Of a stretch of 64,000 nt of DNA, positions 17,126 through 30,730 are shown piece by piece; position 1 is the stretch's first letter, and each line of letters starts with the position of its first letter. The notes under the pieces were generated by a model that saw only the letters and a program-made list of their open reading frames with translations, did not search any database and was not told the DNA's origin. Location: contig NZ_JACSPX010000003.1 of NCBI RefSeq assembly GCF_014836945.1, positions 305,166 to 369,165 of the forward strand, given 5' to 3'. Source of the stretch: Microbacterium commune (GTDB taxonomy: Bacteria; Actinomycetota; Actinomycetes; Actinomycetales; Microbacteriaceae). A program made the position numbers and the translations under genes.

Positions 17126-17161
17126 GGAACGGGTCGTCACCTTCGGGTGGCGGCCCGTTCC
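17126..17161 (+). terminator. Terminator after rpsA
   Basis: A 16-bp stem with two G-U pairs and a TTCG tetraloop (arms 17126-17141 and 17146-17161) begins 16 bases past the rpsA stop. Confidence 0.7.
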
Positions 17162-17202
17162 GCGTATCCGGACCAGCGGACGTCGCGTGCCAGGATGGAC
17201 GG

Positions 17203-17805
17203 ATGCCACTCATCGCGCTCACCGGGGGCATCGCCTCGGGCAAGTCGACCATCGCCGCGCGCCTCGCGGAGCACGGTGCGACGGTGATCGATGCCGACGC
17301 GATCGTACGTGAGGTGCAGCAGCCTGGCGGCGCCGTGCTCGAGGCGATCGCCGACGCCTTCGGTGCGGAGATGATCGCCGCGGACGGATCACTCGATCGC
17401 GCAGCGCTCGGGGCGCGGGTCTTCGGCGACGAGGCCGCGCTGCAGCGATTGAATGCGATCGTGCATCCGGCCGTGCGCGCGGAGTCGCAGCGTCGCTTCG
17501 ACGCCGCCTTCGCCGCCGACCCCGCCGTCGTCGTCGTGTACGACGTGCCGCTGCTCGTCGAGGCGCGCGTCGACGACCCGTGGGATCTCATCGTGGTGGC
17601 GGATGCCCCGGCCGAGGTGCGCGTGCAGCGGATGACGCGACTGCGCGGCATGTCAGAGGACGATGCGCGCCGCCGGATCGGCGCGCAGGTCTCGGATGAG
17701 GAGCGTCGGGCGATCGCCGACGTCGTCATCGACACGTCGGGAAGCGTCGAGCACACGCTCGAGCAGGTCGACGCGCTGTGGCGTTCGCTGACCGCGTCAC
17801 CGTGA
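17203..17805 (+). CDS. coaE: Dephospho-CoA kinase
   Basis: CoaE phosphorylates dephospho-CoA in the final step of coenzyme A synthesis. The 200-residue protein starts with the P-loop LTGGIASGKST and continues with VIDADAIVREVQQPG, the substrate-binding VYDVPLLVEA and the lid-like RVQRMTRLRGMSEDDARRRI. ATG 17203 follows CAGGAT by 6 bases, again suggesting a leaderless message. It lies between rpsA and uvrB, and rpsA-coaE-uvrB is the usual actinobacterial order. In some actinobacteria CoaE is fused to a C-terminal GrpB-like (UPF0157) domain; that domain is absent here. Confidence 0.95.
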   Translation: MPLIALTGGIASGKSTIAARLAEHGATVIDADAIVREVQQPGGAVLEAIADAFGAEMIAADGSLDRAALGARVFGDEAALQRLNAIVHPAVRAESQRRFDAAFAADPAVVVVYDVPLLVEARVDDPWDLIVVADAPAEVRVQRMTRLRGMSEDDARRRIGAQVSDEERRAIADVVIDTSGSVEHTLEQVDALWRSLTASP

Positions 17806-17851
17806 TCGACTGCTGAGCCCCCCGCTCGCGCCCGGTGTCGGAGGGTGCTCG

Positions 17852-17857
17852 TAGGCT
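17852..17857 (+). promoter_or_regulatory. -10 element, leaderless promoter of uvrB
   Basis: TAGGCT is followed by six bases (GGTGGG) and then ATG 17864. I see no LexA-type palindrome overlapping it. Confidence 0.6.
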
Positions 17858-17863
17858 GGTGGG

Positions 17864-19933
17864 ATGCAACCCACGCGCAGCGTCCGCCCCTTCGAGGTCG
17901 TCAGCGAGTACATGCCCGCCGGCGATCAGCCGCAGGCCATCGCCGAGCTCGCGGCGCGCATCAACGCCGGCGAGACCGACGTGGTGCTGCTCGGTGCCAC
18001 CGGTACGGGAAAGTCGGCGACGACCGCCTGGCTCATCGAGCAGGTACAGCGGCCGACCCTGGTCATGGCGCACAACAAGACGCTCGCCGCGCAGCTGGCG
18101 AACGAGTTCCGCGAGCTCATGCCGAACAACGCGATCGAGTACTTCGTCTCGTACTACGACTACTACCAGCCCGAGGCCTACGTCCCGCAGACCGACACCT
18201 TCATCGAGAAGGACTCCTCGGTCAACGCCGAGGTCGAGCGGCTGCGTCATTCGACGACGAACTCGCTGCTCAGTCGACGTGACGTCGTCGTGGTCTCGAC
18301 CGTGTCGTGCATCTACGGCCTCGGCGCCCCGGAGGAGTACCTGCGCGCCATGGTCGCGCTGCAGGTGGGGGAGCGGTACGACCGCGACGCGCTCATCCGC
18401 CAGTTCATCGCGATGCAGTACAACCGCAACGACGTCGACTTCTCGCGAGGCAACTTCCGGGTGCGGGGCGACACGATCGAGATCATCCCGGTGTACGAGG
18501 AGCACGCCATCCGGATCGAGCTGTTCGGTGACGAGATCGAAGCGCTGTACTCGCTGCATCCGCTCACCGGCGAGGTCATCGCCAAGCTCGACTCCGTCCC
18601 GATCTTCCCGGCGTCGCACTACGTCGCGGGCACGGACGTCGTGCAGCGCGCGATCGGCACGATCGAGCACGAGCTCGAGGAGCGGCTGGCCGAGCTCGAG
18701 CGCCAGGGCAAGCTGCTCGAGGCGCAGCGGCTGCGCATGCGCACGACGTTCGACATCGAGATGCTGCAGCAGCTCGGCTTCTGCTCGGGCATCGAGAACT
18801 ACTCACGGCACATGGACGGCCGCATGCCGGGCGAGCCGCCGCACACACTGCTGGACTTCTTCCCCGACGACTTCCTGCTCGTCATCGACGAGTCGCACGT
18901 GACGGTGCCGCAGATCGGTGCGATGTACGAGGGCGACGCGTCGCGCAAGCGCACGCTCGTCGAGCACGGATTCCGCCTGCCCAGCGCGATGGACAACCGT
19001 CCGCTGCGCTGGGACGAGTTCAAGAACCGCATCGGGCAGACCGTGTACCTGTCGGCGACGCCTGGCAAGTACGAGATGGGCATCGCCGACGGCGTCGTCG
19101 AGCAGATCATCCGTCCCACCGGTCTCATCGACCCGCAGATCATCGTGAAGCCGTCCAAGGGCCAGATCGACGACCTGCTCGAGGAGATCCGTCTCCGCGT
19201 CGAGCGCGACGAGCGCGTGCTGGTGACGACGCTCACGAAGAAGATGGCCGAAGAGCTCACCGACTTCCTCGGCGAGCACGGTGTGCGCGTGCGCTACCTG
19301 CACTCCGACGTCGACACGCTCCGCCGCGTCGAACTGCTCAGCGAGCTGCGCGCCGGTGTGTACGACGTGCTGGTGGGAATCAACCTGCTGCGAGAGGGAC
19401 TCGACCTGCCGGAGGTGTCGCTGGTCGCGATCCTCGACGCCGACAAGGAGGGCTTCCTGCGATCGGGAACGTCGCTCATCCAGACGATCGGACGTGCGGC
19501 TCGAAACGTCTCGGGTGAGGTGCACATGTACGCCGACAACATGACCGACTCGATGGCGAAGGCCATCGACGAGACCGAGCGCCGTCGTGAGAAGCAGATC
19601 GCGTACAACAAGGCGAACGGCGTCGACCCGCAGCCGCTGCGCAAGCGCATCGCCGACATCACCGAGGTGCTCGCCCGAGAGGCTGCCGACACGGCCGACA
19701 TGCGATCGGCGCGCAGCAAGAGCGGCAAGGGGAAGTCGCCGACGCCGAACCTGCGGCGCACGGGCATCGCGGCGGAGGGCGCGGCGCAGCTCGAGGACAC
19801 GATCGCGGATCTGTCGGATCAGATGCTTGCCGCTGCCGGCGAGCTCAAATTCGAGCTGGCCGCGCGCCTGCGCGACGAGGTGCAGGACCTGAAGAAGGAG
19901 CTGCGGGCGATGGAGCGGGCCGGACACGCCTGA
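17864..19933 (+). CDS. uvrB: UvrABC excinuclease subunit B
   Basis: UvrB is the helicase-like damage-verification subunit of nucleotide excision repair. The 689-residue protein has Walker [17 protein letters not shown], the beta-hairpin region [22 protein letters not shown] (near residue 90), [12 protein letters not shown] as the DEAD-like box, and the helicase motif [15 protein letters not shown] with [10 protein letters not shown]-terminal UVR domain ([23 protein letters not shown]) is the UvrC-binding site. The start is fixed by the leaderless promoter six bases upstream. uvrA and uvrC lie within 6 kb downstream on the same strand, so the whole excinuclease is encoded in one cluster, interrupted by two unrelated genes. 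Confidence 0.98.
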   Translation: MQPTRSVRPFEVVSEYMPAGDQPQAIAELAARINAGETDVVLLGATGTGKSATTAWLIEQVQRPTLVMAHNKTLAAQLANEFRELMPNNAIEYFVSYYDYYQPEAYVPQTDTFIEKDSSVNAEVERLRHSTTNSLLSRRDVVVVSTVSCIYGLGAPEEYLRAMVALQVGERYDRDALIRQFIAMQYNRNDVDFSRGNFRVRGDTIEIIPVYEEHAIRIELFGDEIEALYSLHPLTGEVIAKLDSVPIFPASHYVAGTDVVQRAIGTIEHELEERLAELERQGKLLEAQRLRMRTTFDIEMLQQLGFCSGIENYSRHMDGRMPGEPPHTLLDFFPDDFLLVIDESHVTVPQIGAMYEGDASRKRTLVEHGFRLPSAMDNRPLRWDEFKNRIGQTVYLSATPGKYEMGIADGVVEQIIRPTGLIDPQIIVKPSKGQIDDLLEEIRLRVERDERVLVTTLTKKMAEELTDFLGEHGVRVRYLHSDVDTLRRVELLSELRAGVYDVLVGINLLREGLDLPEVSLVAILDADKEGFLRSGTSLIQTIGRAARNVSGEVHMYADNMTDSMAKAIDETERRREKQIAYNKANGVDPQPLRKRIADITEVLAREAADTADMRSARSKSGKGKSPTPNLRRTGIAAEGAAQLEDTIADLSDQMLAAAGELKFELAARLRDEVQDLKKELRAMERAGHA

Positions 19934-20008
19934 TCCTTCGCGCGGGGCGCATGGCTCGACGGAGGGTCCGGGCCGGGGCGAGAGCCTGGCCGCGTCAGGG
20001 GCAGCGCG

Positions 20009-20251
20009 TCACGGGCAGTGCATCAGCGGCTTCGGGCCGGTGCGGTCGATGCTGTGCTGGTTCATGGGCGCACCGCACAGCGGGCACGCGCGCTCGGCGC
20101 GCTCCGCCGCGCTCGGTGGCAGCGTCGGCTCGTACGGCCCGACCGACGCGGGTCCGGCGATGCGGATCAGATTCGAGTTGAACCAGGCGTACAGACCGCC
20201 CGCCTCTCGGATGCGGGTGCGCAGCGGAACACGGGCGGGGTTCTCGGACAT
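20009..20251 (-). CDS. Small conserved protein with Cys-rich (zinc-ribbon-like) C terminus
   Basis: This 80-residue protein is not one I can name. The N-terminal half is basic with an aromatic patch (GGLYAWFNSNLIRIAGPASVG), and the C-terminal half carries CPLCG, then His-48-like spacing to a final MHCP, a pattern that could bind one zinc ion. The ATG at 20251 is supported by TACACT ending six bases upstream on the reverse strand. The gene is divergent from the OhrR-type regulator, and the two -10 elements are only 17 bases apart, so they may share control. It is likely real because of the promoter placement and protein-like composition, but its function is unknown. Confidence 0.7.
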   Translation of the reverse strand: MSENPARVPLRTRIREAGGLYAWFNSNLIRIAGPASVGPYEPTLPPSAAERAERACPLCGAPMNQHSIDRTGPKPLMHCP

Positions 20252-20257
20252 ACCTTT

Positions 20258-20286
20258 AGTGTACGTAATATCTGTGCACATAGAAT
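20258..20286. promoter_or_regulatory. Back-to-back leaderless promoters of the Cys-rich protein and ohrR-like gene
   Basis: The reverse -10 (TACACT, complement at 20258-20263) and the forward -10 (TAGAAT at 20281-20286) are 17 bases apart, so each occupies the other's -35 position. The AT-rich spacer holds the palindromes TACGTA (20262-20267) and TGTGCACA (20273-20280), possible operators. Confidence 0.55.
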
Positions 20287-20293
20287 CAGACGC

Positions 20294-20779
20294 ATGATGA
20301 CTGACGACGAGCTGCTGCGACTCGAGAACCAGCTCTGCTTCGCCATGGTCACCGCCGCTCGGAACGTCGTCGCCGTCTATCGGCCGATCCTCGAGCCGCT
20401 GGGTCTGACGCACCCCCAGTACCTCGTGATGCTCGCGCTGTGGGAGCATTCGCCGCGCTCGCTCACCGACCTGTCCGCCGAACTCGCTCTCGAGCCCGCC
20501 AGCGCCTCGCCGCTGGTGAAGCGGCTCGAGAAGGACGGTCTGGTGCAGCGCGCGCGGAGCACGGCCGACGAGCGCCGTCTCGACATCACCCTCACCGACA
20601 CCGGTCGCGCGCTTCGAGACAGGGCGGTCGATGTGCCGCGTGCCGTCATGGCGGCCGTCGGCACCGGAATCGACGAGGTCGCCTCGCTCCGGGACGCGCT
20701 GAAGCCGTTCGCCGGACGGGCCCCGCGTTCGCCCTCGGCTGACGCGGAGCCCGGTGTCGGTGGCCGCTCCTACACTTGA
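20294..20779 (+). CDS. MarR-family regulator of OhrR type
   Basis: This 161-residue winged-helix protein resembles OhrR, a repressor that senses organic hydroperoxides through a single N-terminal cysteine. The segment [16 protein letters not shown] matches the OhrR sensing-Cys region (Cys at residue 15 in this count), followed by [23 protein letters not shown], also typical of OhrR. The recognition helix region is [21 protein letters not shown] and the wing [16 protein letters not shown]. The C terminus has an unusual Pro/Ser-rich tail. ATG 20294 (a double ATG) follows TAGAAT by 7 bases. No ohr peroxidase gene is in the window; the divergent Cys-rich gene or uvrA, which starts 3 bases after the stop, could be targets. 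The OhrR subtype is inferred from motif similarity. Confidence 0.82.
   Translation: MMTDDELLRLENQLCFAMVTAARNVVAVYRPILEPLGLTHPQYLVMLALWEHSPRSLTDLSAELALEPASASPLVKRLEKDGLVQRARSTADERRLDITLTDTGRALRDRAVDVPRAVMAAVGTGIDEVASLRDALKPFAGRAPRSPSADAEPGVGGRSYT
20771..20776 (+). promoter_or_regulatory. -10 element, leaderless promoter of uvrA
   Basis: TACACT is followed by six bases and GTG 20783. It lies inside the end of the upstream regulator gene. Confidence 0.55.
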
Positions 20780-20782
20780 ACG

Positions 20783-23670
<2,888 letters not shown>

Positions 23671-23671
<1 letters not shown>

Positions 23672-25575
23672 TGGCGGACGTCCTCCCGTACAAGCCGCGC
23701 GCGGGGGAGATCCCCACCGACCCCGGCGTCTATCGCTTCCGCGACGCCGACGGCAGGGTGCTGTACGTCGGTAAGGCGAAGAACCTGCGCCAGCGCCTGT
23801 CGAACTACTTCGCGCCGCTGCGCACCCTGCACGAGCGCACCCGGCGAATGGTCACGACCGCGGCATCCGTCGAGTGGACCGTCGTCGCGACCGACGTCGA
23901 CTCGCTGCAGCTCGAGTACATGTGGATCAAGGAGTTCGATCCGCCGTTCAACGTGCGCTACCGGGACGACAAGTCCTACCCGTTCATGGCGATCACCCTC
24001 GCAGACGAGGCTCCGCGTGTCATGGTGACGCGCAACCGGCGCATCCCCGGTGCGCGGTACTTCGGACCGTACCCCAAGGTCTGGGCGGTGCACGAGACAA
24101 TCGACCTGATGGTGCGGGCCTTCCCGATCCGCACGTGCAGCGACTCCAGCTACCGGCGCGCCATGCAGACCGGACGACCGTGCTTCCCCGGCCAGATCGG
24201 GAAGTGCGGCGGACCCTGCTCGATGAAGGTCACCATCGACGAGCATCGCGCAATGGTCGACGATTTCGTGGCCTTCATGGCGGGCGGTGACGAGCGCTTC
24301 ACGCGCGATCTCACGAAGCGCATGCAGGCGGCGTCCGCCGCGATGGACTATGAGGCGGCGGCGCGGTTCCGCGACAAGCTCACCGCGATCGACGCCGTGC
24401 TGGGCAAGAGCGCCCTCGTGCTGCCGTCCGACGAGGACGCCGACCTGTTCGGCGTCGCCGAGGACGAGCTGTCGGCGGCCGTGCACCACTTCGTCATCCG
24501 CGGCGGTCGAGTGCGCGGTGTGCGCTCGCTCGCCGTCGACAAGGAGCTCGACATCAGCCGCGGGGAGCTGGTCGACCAGATCCTGCAGCGCGTCTACGGC
24601 GACTCGTCCGACATCCCCCGCCGTGTGCTGGTGCCCACCCTGCCCGACGACGCCGCCGAGCTGGAGGAGTGGCTGCGCCAGCGCCGTGGGCGTCGCGTCG
24701 AGATCGCCGTCGCCCAGCGCGGGCAGCGCGCCGATCTCATGCGCACCGCCACGCTCAACGCCCAGCAGACACTGCTGCGCCACAAGACGCGGCGGACCAG
24801 CGACTACGTCGCGCGCACGCAGGCGCTCACCGACCTGCAGGAGGCGCTCGGCATGGACGAGGCCCCGCTGCGCATCGAGTGCTTCGACATCTCGCACCTC
24901 GGCGGCACGAACGTCGTCGCCTCGATGGTCGTCTTCGAAGACGGACTGCCGCGCAAAGATCAGTACCGCTCGTTCAACATCGCCGAGACGACGGACGACA
25001 CCGACTCGATGTACCAGGTGCTCATGCGCCGGCTCGCGCGGGTGGATTCCGGGCCGGAGCGGGCCGACGAGGATGAGGGCGAGGGCGAGGGCGAGGGCGA
25101 GGGGAAGCGGCGACCGCGCTTCGCCTACCGCCCGCAGCTGCTGGTCGTGGACGGAGGCCAGCCCCAGGTGCAGGCGGCCGCGAGGGCGCTGCGCGACAGC
25201 GGGCGCACCGAGATCGCGCTGTGCGGCATCGCCAAGCGGCTCGAGGAGATCTGGATTCCCGACGACGACTTCCCGGTCATCCTCCCGCGCACCAGCGAGG
25301 CGCTGTACCTGGTGCAGCGCCTGCGCGACGAGGCGCATCGCTTCGCGATCACCCACCAGCGCAAGCGCCGCCGTCGCGACATCCAGACGGTGCTCCGCGA
25401 GATCCCCGGCCTCGGCGACGCCCGCATCAAGGCGCTGCTCACCCACTTCGGATCGGTCACGGCACTGCGCGCATCGAGTCCCGAGCAGATCGGCGAGGTG
25501 GCGGGCATCGGACCGGTCCTCGCATCGACCATCCACGCGCATCTCGCTGGCGGACAGGCACCCGCGACTCGGTAG
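23671..25575 (+). CDS. uvrC: UvrABC excinuclease subunit C
   Basis: UvrC makes both incisions in nucleotide excision repair. In the 634-residue protein the N-terminal GIY-YIG domain ([20 protein letters not shown]) performs the 3' cut; a central UVR-like segment ([19 protein letters not shown]) binds UvrB; the C-terminal RNase H-like domain ([10 protein letters not shown] to [10 protein letters not shown]) makes the 5' cut; two HhH motifs ([28 protein letters not shown]) end the protein. Between about residues 465 and 480 there is an unusual [13 protein letters not shown] tract encoded by a hexanucleotide repeat. The start overlaps the uvrA stop by one base. Confidence 0.97.
25075..25104 (+). 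repeat. In-frame hexanucleotide microsatellite in uvrC
   Basis: GAGGGC occurs four times perfectly (25075-25098), followed by GAGGGG, encoding an alternating Glu-Gly tract. Gain or loss of a unit keeps the reading frame. Confidence 0.9.
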
Positions 25576-25578
25576 GCT
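25573..25578 (+). promoter_or_regulatory. -10 element of rapZ
   Basis: TAGGCT overlaps the uvrC stop and lies 23 bases before ATG 25602. The short leader carries AAGGGAG at 25589-25595. Confidence 0.5.
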
Positions 25579-25601
25579 GGTAGCAGCGAAGGGAGCAACG
25601 C

Positions 25602-26474
25602 ATGGCGGCCGCAGAAGAGGGCGAGTTCCTCATCGTCACCGGGATGTCGGGAGCAGGTCGCACCACCGCGGCGAACGCACTCGAGGACCTCGGCTGGTAC
25701 GTGGTCGACAATCTGCCTCCGCAGATCCTGCGGCCCCTTCTCGAGCTCACCGACATGGGAGCCGGGAACCTTCCGAAGATCGCCGCGGTCGTGGATGTCC
25801 GCGGACGCGGCCTGTTCGACGAGCTGCCGGACGTGTACCGCGTCCTGCGCTCCCGCGGCGGGGTGAAGGTGCTCTACCTCGACGCGTCCGACGACGTGCT
25901 CGTGCGCCGTTTCGAGTCCGTGCGCCGCCCCCATCCGCTGCAGGGGGACGGCACCCTTCTCGACGGCATCCGCACCGAGCGATCGCGTCTGGCCACCATC
26001 CGCGAATCGGCAGACCTGCTCATCGACACGTCGTCGCTGAACATCCATCAGCTCGCGATGCAGGTCTCGGAGATGTTCTCGGAGGAGGGTGCGGCGCGTC
26101 ATCGCCTCACCATCCTCAGCTTCGGGTTCAAGTACGGGCTCCCGACCGACGTCGACCTCGTCGCCGACATGCGCTTCCTGCCGAACCCGTTCTGGAATGA
26201 GGAGCTGCGCGACTTCACCGGACGCGATGCGCCGGTGCGCGACTACGTACTGGGTCTGCCGGGCTCGGAGCAGTTCCTCGACGCCTACGCCGCGGCGCTG
26301 CGTCCGGTGCTGGAGGGGTACCAGCGCGAGAACAAGAGCCACTCGACGGTCGCCATCGGCTGCACCGGCGGGAAGCACCGCTCGGTGGCCATGAGCGAGG
26401 AGCTGGCTCGGCGCCTCGCGGATGTGCCGGGTGTCGCCATCAACGTGCGCCATCGCGACCTCGGTCGGGAGTGA
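25602..26474 (+). CDS. rapZ: RNase adapter RapZ / nucleotide-binding YvcJ-family protein
   Basis: This 290-residue protein is of the RapZ/YvcJ family. In E. coli RapZ directs RNase E to a small RNA controlling amino-sugar synthesis; in Gram-positives the family is a GTP/ATP-binding protein of less clear role. The P-loop TGMSGAGRTTAANALEDLG is at the N terminus; DVRGRG and LDASDDVLVRRF follow; the C-terminal domain shows FGFKYGLPTDVDLVADMRFLPNP and IGCTGGKHRSV, both diagnostic. A ribosome site AAGGGAG sits 6 bases upstream. It is followed by whiA, as in most actinobacteria and firmicutes, but the yvcK/cuvA gene normally between them is absent here. Confidence 0.93.
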   Translation: MAAAEEGEFLIVTGMSGAGRTTAANALEDLGWYVVDNLPPQILRPLLELTDMGAGNLPKIAAVVDVRGRGLFDELPDVYRVLRSRGGVKVLYLDASDDVLVRRFESVRRPHPLQGDGTLLDGIRTERSRLATIRESADLLIDTSSLNIHQLAMQVSEMFSEEGAARHRLTILSFGFKYGLPTDVDLVADMRFLPNPFWNEELRDFTGRDAPVRDYVLGLPGSEQFLDAYAAALRPVLEGYQRENKSHSTVAIGCTGGKHRSVAMSEELARRLADVPGVAINVRHRDLGRE

Positions 26475-26570
26475 CCCCCGACCCGAGGCAGCCCGCCCAG
26501 CGGGCATCCGACCACGGGCGTCGACCGCCGCCGGCACGCGATCGGGTCGGTGCGCGGGCCCCGGGCCTTG

Positions 26571-26576
26571 TAGGCT
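26571..26576 (+). promoter_or_regulatory. -10 element of whiA
   Basis: TAGGCT lies 44 bases before GTG 26621, so whiA has its own promoter rather than depending only on rapZ. A GGTCGGG/CCCGACC hairpin (26463-26483) overlaps the rapZ stop and could reduce read-through. Confidence 0.5.
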
Positions 26577-26620
26577 AGTCCCTTGCGTCGCGATCCGACG
26601 CCTGGATCGTGAGGAGTCCC

Positions 26621-27613
26621 GTGGCACTAACCACCGACGTCAAGGCCGAGCTCGTCAGCGTGCGGAACGCACCCCCGGCGGTGCGCGTCGCCGAGGTGAC
26701 GACCATCCTGCGTTTCGCCGGCGGTCTGCACTCGATCGCCGGTCGTGTCGCGGTCGAGGCCGAGGTGGATGCCGAGCTGCTGGCCCGTCGTGTCAGCCGC
26801 GATCTCGCCGAGATCTACGGCGTGCGTCCGGAGATCGCCCAGGTCAAGGCCAGCGTCGCGACCTCCGGTGGTGCCCCGAGCGGTGCCCGCTGGGCGGTCC
26901 GGGTCATCGCCGCGGGGGAGACCCTGGCGCGCCAGACCGGTCTGCTCGACGCGCGACGTCGCCCGGTGCGCGGCCTGCCCAACCGCCTCACCACCGGCTC
27001 ACCGGAGGAGCTCGCGGGGATCTGGCGCGGTGCGTTCCTGGCATCCGGATCCCTCAGCGAACCCGGTCGGTCAGCCATGCTGGAGATCTCGTGCCCGTCC
27101 GGTGAAGCCGCGATGGCGCTCGTCGGGGCCGCCCACCGTCTGGGCGTCGCGGCGAAGGCCCGTGAGGTGCGCGGCCTGCCCCGCGTGGTCGTGCGCGAGG
27201 GCGAGGCGATCCGTGCCATCCTCACCGCCATGGGCGCCCGCCGCACGGCGATCGCCTGGGAGGAGATGCGTCAGCGTCGCGAGGTGCGCGCCGGCGTGAA
27301 CCGCCTGGTCAACTTCGATGACGCGAACCTGCGTCGGTCGGCGCAGGCCGCTGTGGCCGCGTGCGCTCGTGTGGAGCGCGCGCTGGAGATCCTGGGCGAC
27401 GACGTGCCCGAGCACCTGCGCACCGCCGGAAGCCTCCGGCTCGCGCACCGCGACGCGAGCCTCGACGAGCTCGGACACCACGCCGACCCGCCGCTCACCA
27501 AGGACGCCGTCGCGGGGCGCATCCGCCGGCTGCTCGCCATGGCGGACAAGCGCGCCCAGCAGGAGGGCATCCCGGGCACCGAGGCCGCAGTGCCCGCCGG
27601 TCTCGACGGCTGA
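26621..27613 (+). CDS. whiA: DNA-binding protein WhiA
   Basis: WhiA is a conserved regulator, required for sporulation septation in Streptomyces and involved in division control elsewhere. The 330-residue protein has the N-terminal LAGLIDADG-like fold without nuclease residues ([30 protein letters not shown]) and a C-terminal helix-turn-helix ([20 protein letters not shown] followed by [18 protein letters not shown]). GTG 26621 is chosen because GAGGAG lies just upstream and homologues begin [11 protein letters not shown]. In a non-sporulating relative a role in cell-cycle or growth control is more likely. It follows rapZ after 146 bases. Confidence 0.95.
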   Translation: MALTTDVKAELVSVRNAPPAVRVAEVTTILRFAGGLHSIAGRVAVEAEVDAELLARRVSRDLAEIYGVRPEIAQVKASVATSGGAPSGARWAVRVIAAGETLARQTGLLDARRRPVRGLPNRLTTGSPEELAGIWRGAFLASGSLSEPGRSAMLEISCPSGEAAMALVGAAHRLGVAAKAREVRGLPRVVVREGEAIRAILTAMGARRTAIAWEEMRQRREVRAGVNRLVNFDDANLRRSAQAAVAACARVERALEILGDDVPEHLRTAGSLRLAHRDASLDELGHHADPPLTKDAVAGRIRRLLAMADKRAQQEGIPGTEAAVPAGLDG

Positions 27614-27679
27614 GGCCGACCGGATGGCCCGCCGGATCCGGCATTCGGAACATCCGGCCGCCGGTGGCGTTGTCGTCAG

Positions 27680-27725
27680 TAGGATGAAAAACGTCTGCTC
27701 TGCGAGGCACTTCGGCGTCGCAGAG
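27680..27725 (+). promoter_or_regulatory. sodA promoter and 5' leader hairpin
   Basis: TAGGAT (27680-27685) begins a leader of about 80 bases. It contains a perfect 8-bp inverted repeat, CTCTGCGA (27698-27705) with TCGCAGAG (27718-27725), and a 12-base loop. Confidence 0.5.
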
Positions 27726-27769
27726 GATCGGCAAGCGCCGTGGCGCGGCGCGGATTGGATGAAATCGAC

Positions 27770-28396
27770 ATGGCGACCTACACGCTCCCCGACCTTCCCT
27801 ACGACTTTGCGGCACTGGAACCGCACATCAGCGGCAAGATTATGGAACTGCACCATGACAAGCACCACGCCGCCTATGTCACCGGTGCGAACGCCGCGCT
27901 GGACGGCCTGGCCGAGGCCCGCGAGAGCGGCAACCTCGCCAACGTGAACAAGCTCGAGAAGGACCTCGCGTTCAACCTCGGCGGTCACGTCAACCACTCC
28001 ATCTTCTGGACCAACCTCTCGCCCGAGGGCGGCGGACAGCCGGAAGGTGAGCTCAAGGCGGCGATCGACGAGTTCTTCGGCTCGTTCGAGAAGTTCCAGG
28101 CGCACTTCGCCGCCGCCGCGGCGGGCATCCAGGGCTCGGGCTGGGCGGTGCTCAGCTGGGACCCGATCGGCGCTCGCCTGATCATCCAGCAGCTCTTCGA
28201 CCAGCAGGGCAACACCGCGCAAGGCACCATCCCGCTGTTCCAGCTCGACATGTGGGAGCACGCCTTCTACCTCGACTACCTCAACGTGAAGGCCGACTAC
28301 ATCAAGGCGGCGTGGAACATCGCCAACTGGGAGAACGTCTCGTCACGCTTCGAGATCGCGCGCGAGAAGACCTCCGGTCTGCTGGTACTGTCGTAA
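27770..28396 (+). CDS. sodA: Superoxide dismutase, Mn/Fe family
   Basis: This 208-residue cytoplasmic enzyme dismutates superoxide. The metal ligands are visible: His in MELHHDKHHAAYV, His in GGHVNHSIFW, and Asp and His in FQLDMWEHAFYLDY. GSGWAVLSWDP is the central family motif, and the absence of a signal peptide points to the cytosol. The Mn or Fe preference cannot be settled by eye, though the composition fits Mn-type actinobacterial enzymes. The ATG at 27770 matches the usual N terminus ATYTLPDLPYDFAALEPHI. It has its own promoter, a structured leader and a strong terminator, so it is a single-gene unit inserted between whiA and the glycolysis run. Confidence 0.95.
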   Translation: MATYTLPDLPYDFAALEPHISGKIMELHHDKHHAAYVTGANAALDGLAEARESGNLANVNKLEKDLAFNLGGHVNHSIFWTNLSPEGGGQPEGELKAAIDEFFGSFEKFQAHFAAAAAGIQGSGWAVLSWDPIGARLIIQQLFDQQGNTAQGTIPLFQLDMWEHAFYLDYLNVKADYIKAAWNIANWENVSSRFEIAREKTSGLLVLS

Positions 28397-28401
28397 AAGA
28401 C

Positions 28402-29507
<1,106 letters not shown>

Positions 29508-29510
29508 ACC

Positions 29511-30725
29511 ATGGCGCTGCGCACTCTCGAGTCACTGGGGTCGCTGTCGGGCAGGCGGGTCATCGTCCGCTGCGATCTGAACGTCCCCCTGAAGGACGGC
29601 GTCATCGCCGATGATGGTCGCGTCAGGGCGTCACTGCCCACGCTCGAGGCCCTCACCGATGCGGGCGCGCGCGTGATCGTGTGCTCCCACCTGGGGCGCC
29701 CCGACGGCGCTCCCGATCCCCAGTACAGCCTCGAGCCGGTCGCGCAACGACTGTCTGAGCTGCTCGACGCGCCGGTCGCCTTCGCGACGGACACGGTGGG
29801 CGACTCCGCGCGGGACACCGTCGCAGGCCTCGAGGACGGCGCGATCGCCGTCCTCGAGAACCTGCGGTTCAACCCTGGCGAGACCTCGAAGGACGACGCC
29901 ACCCGCGCGGCATTCGCCGGGCAGCTCGCCGAGCTGGGCGACGCCTTCGTCTCGGACGGGTTCGGCGTCGTGCACCGCAAGCAGGCCAGCGTCTACGACC
30001 TGGCCGAGCTGCTGCCGTCCGCGGCGGGCCTGCTGATCGCCGCTGAGCTGGACGTGCTCGACCGGCTCACCGAGAACCCCGAGCGCCCGTACACCGTGGT
30101 GCTCGGCGGATCGAAGGTGAGCGACAAGCTCGGCGTGATCTCGCACCTGCTGCCGCGTGTCGACCGTCTGCTCGTCGGAGGCGGGATGCTCTTCACCTTC
30201 CTCGCCGCGGAGGGCCACGCCGTGGCCTCGAGCCTGCTCGAGAAGGACCAGCTCGAGACCGTGCGCGGCTACATCTCCGAGGCGAAGGAGCGCGGCGTCG
30301 AACTCGTGCTGCCGACCGACGTCGTGGTGGCGTCCGGATTCGCCGCCGACGCCGACCACGAGACGGTTCCGGCGGATGCCATCGAGCAGAGCTCGTTCGG
30401 GGCATCCGGAATCGGCCTCGACATCGGACCCGACACGGCCGCGGCGTTCGCCGATGCCGTGCGATCGTCCGCGACCGTCTTCTGGAACGGGCCGATGGGC
30501 GTGTTCGAATTCCCGGCCTTCGCCGCGGGCACCAAGGCCGTCGCGCAGGCCCTCACCGAGGTCGACGGCCTGGGCGTGGTGGGCGGCGGCGACTCCGCCG
30601 CGGCCGTGCGCCAGCTCGGATTCTCGGACGACCAGTTCGGTCACATCTCGACGGGCGGAGGCGCCAGCCTCGAGTTCCTCGAGGGCAAGAAGCTACCGGG
30701 CCTCACGGTCCTCGGATGGGAGTGA
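29511..30725 (+). CDS. pgk: Phosphoglycerate kinase
   Basis: Pgk transfers phosphate from 1,3-bisphosphoglycerate to ADP. The 404-residue protein contains the N-domain substrate motif [14 protein letters not shown], the SHLGRPDG loop, and the nucleotide-binding C domain with [21 protein letters not shown] and [14 protein letters not shown]. Length and motif order are normal. It begins 3 bases after gap and its end lies just ahead of the tpiA start, consistent with translational coupling. Confidence 0.98.
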   Translation: MALRTLESLGSLSGRRVIVRCDLNVPLKDGVIADDGRVRASLPTLEALTDAGARVIVCSHLGRPDGAPDPQYSLEPVAQRLSELLDAPVAFATDTVGDSARDTVAGLEDGAIAVLENLRFNPGETSKDDATRAAFAGQLAELGDAFVSDGFGVVHRKQASVYDLAELLPSAAGLLIAAELDVLDRLTENPERPYTVVLGGSKVSDKLGVISHLLPRVDRLLVGGGMLFTFLAAEGHAVASSLLEKDQLETVRGYISEAKERGVELVLPTDVVVASGFAADADHETVPADAIEQSSFGASGIGLDIGPDTAAAFADAVRSSATVFWNGPMGVFEFPAFAAGTKAVAQALTEVDGLGVVGGGDSAAAVRQLGFSDDQFGHISTGGGASLEFLEGKKLPGLTVLGWE

Positions 30726-30730
30726 ACCCT

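Noticed and set aside
17800..20782. SOS (LexA) boxes upstream of uvrB and uvrA
   Set aside because: I looked for the actinobacterial CGAAC-N4-GTTCG-type palindrome near both promoters and found none.
26609..26620. Upstream GTG start for whiA at 26609
   Set aside because: It would place the ribosome site GAGGAG inside the coding region; GTG 26621 agrees with the family N terminus.
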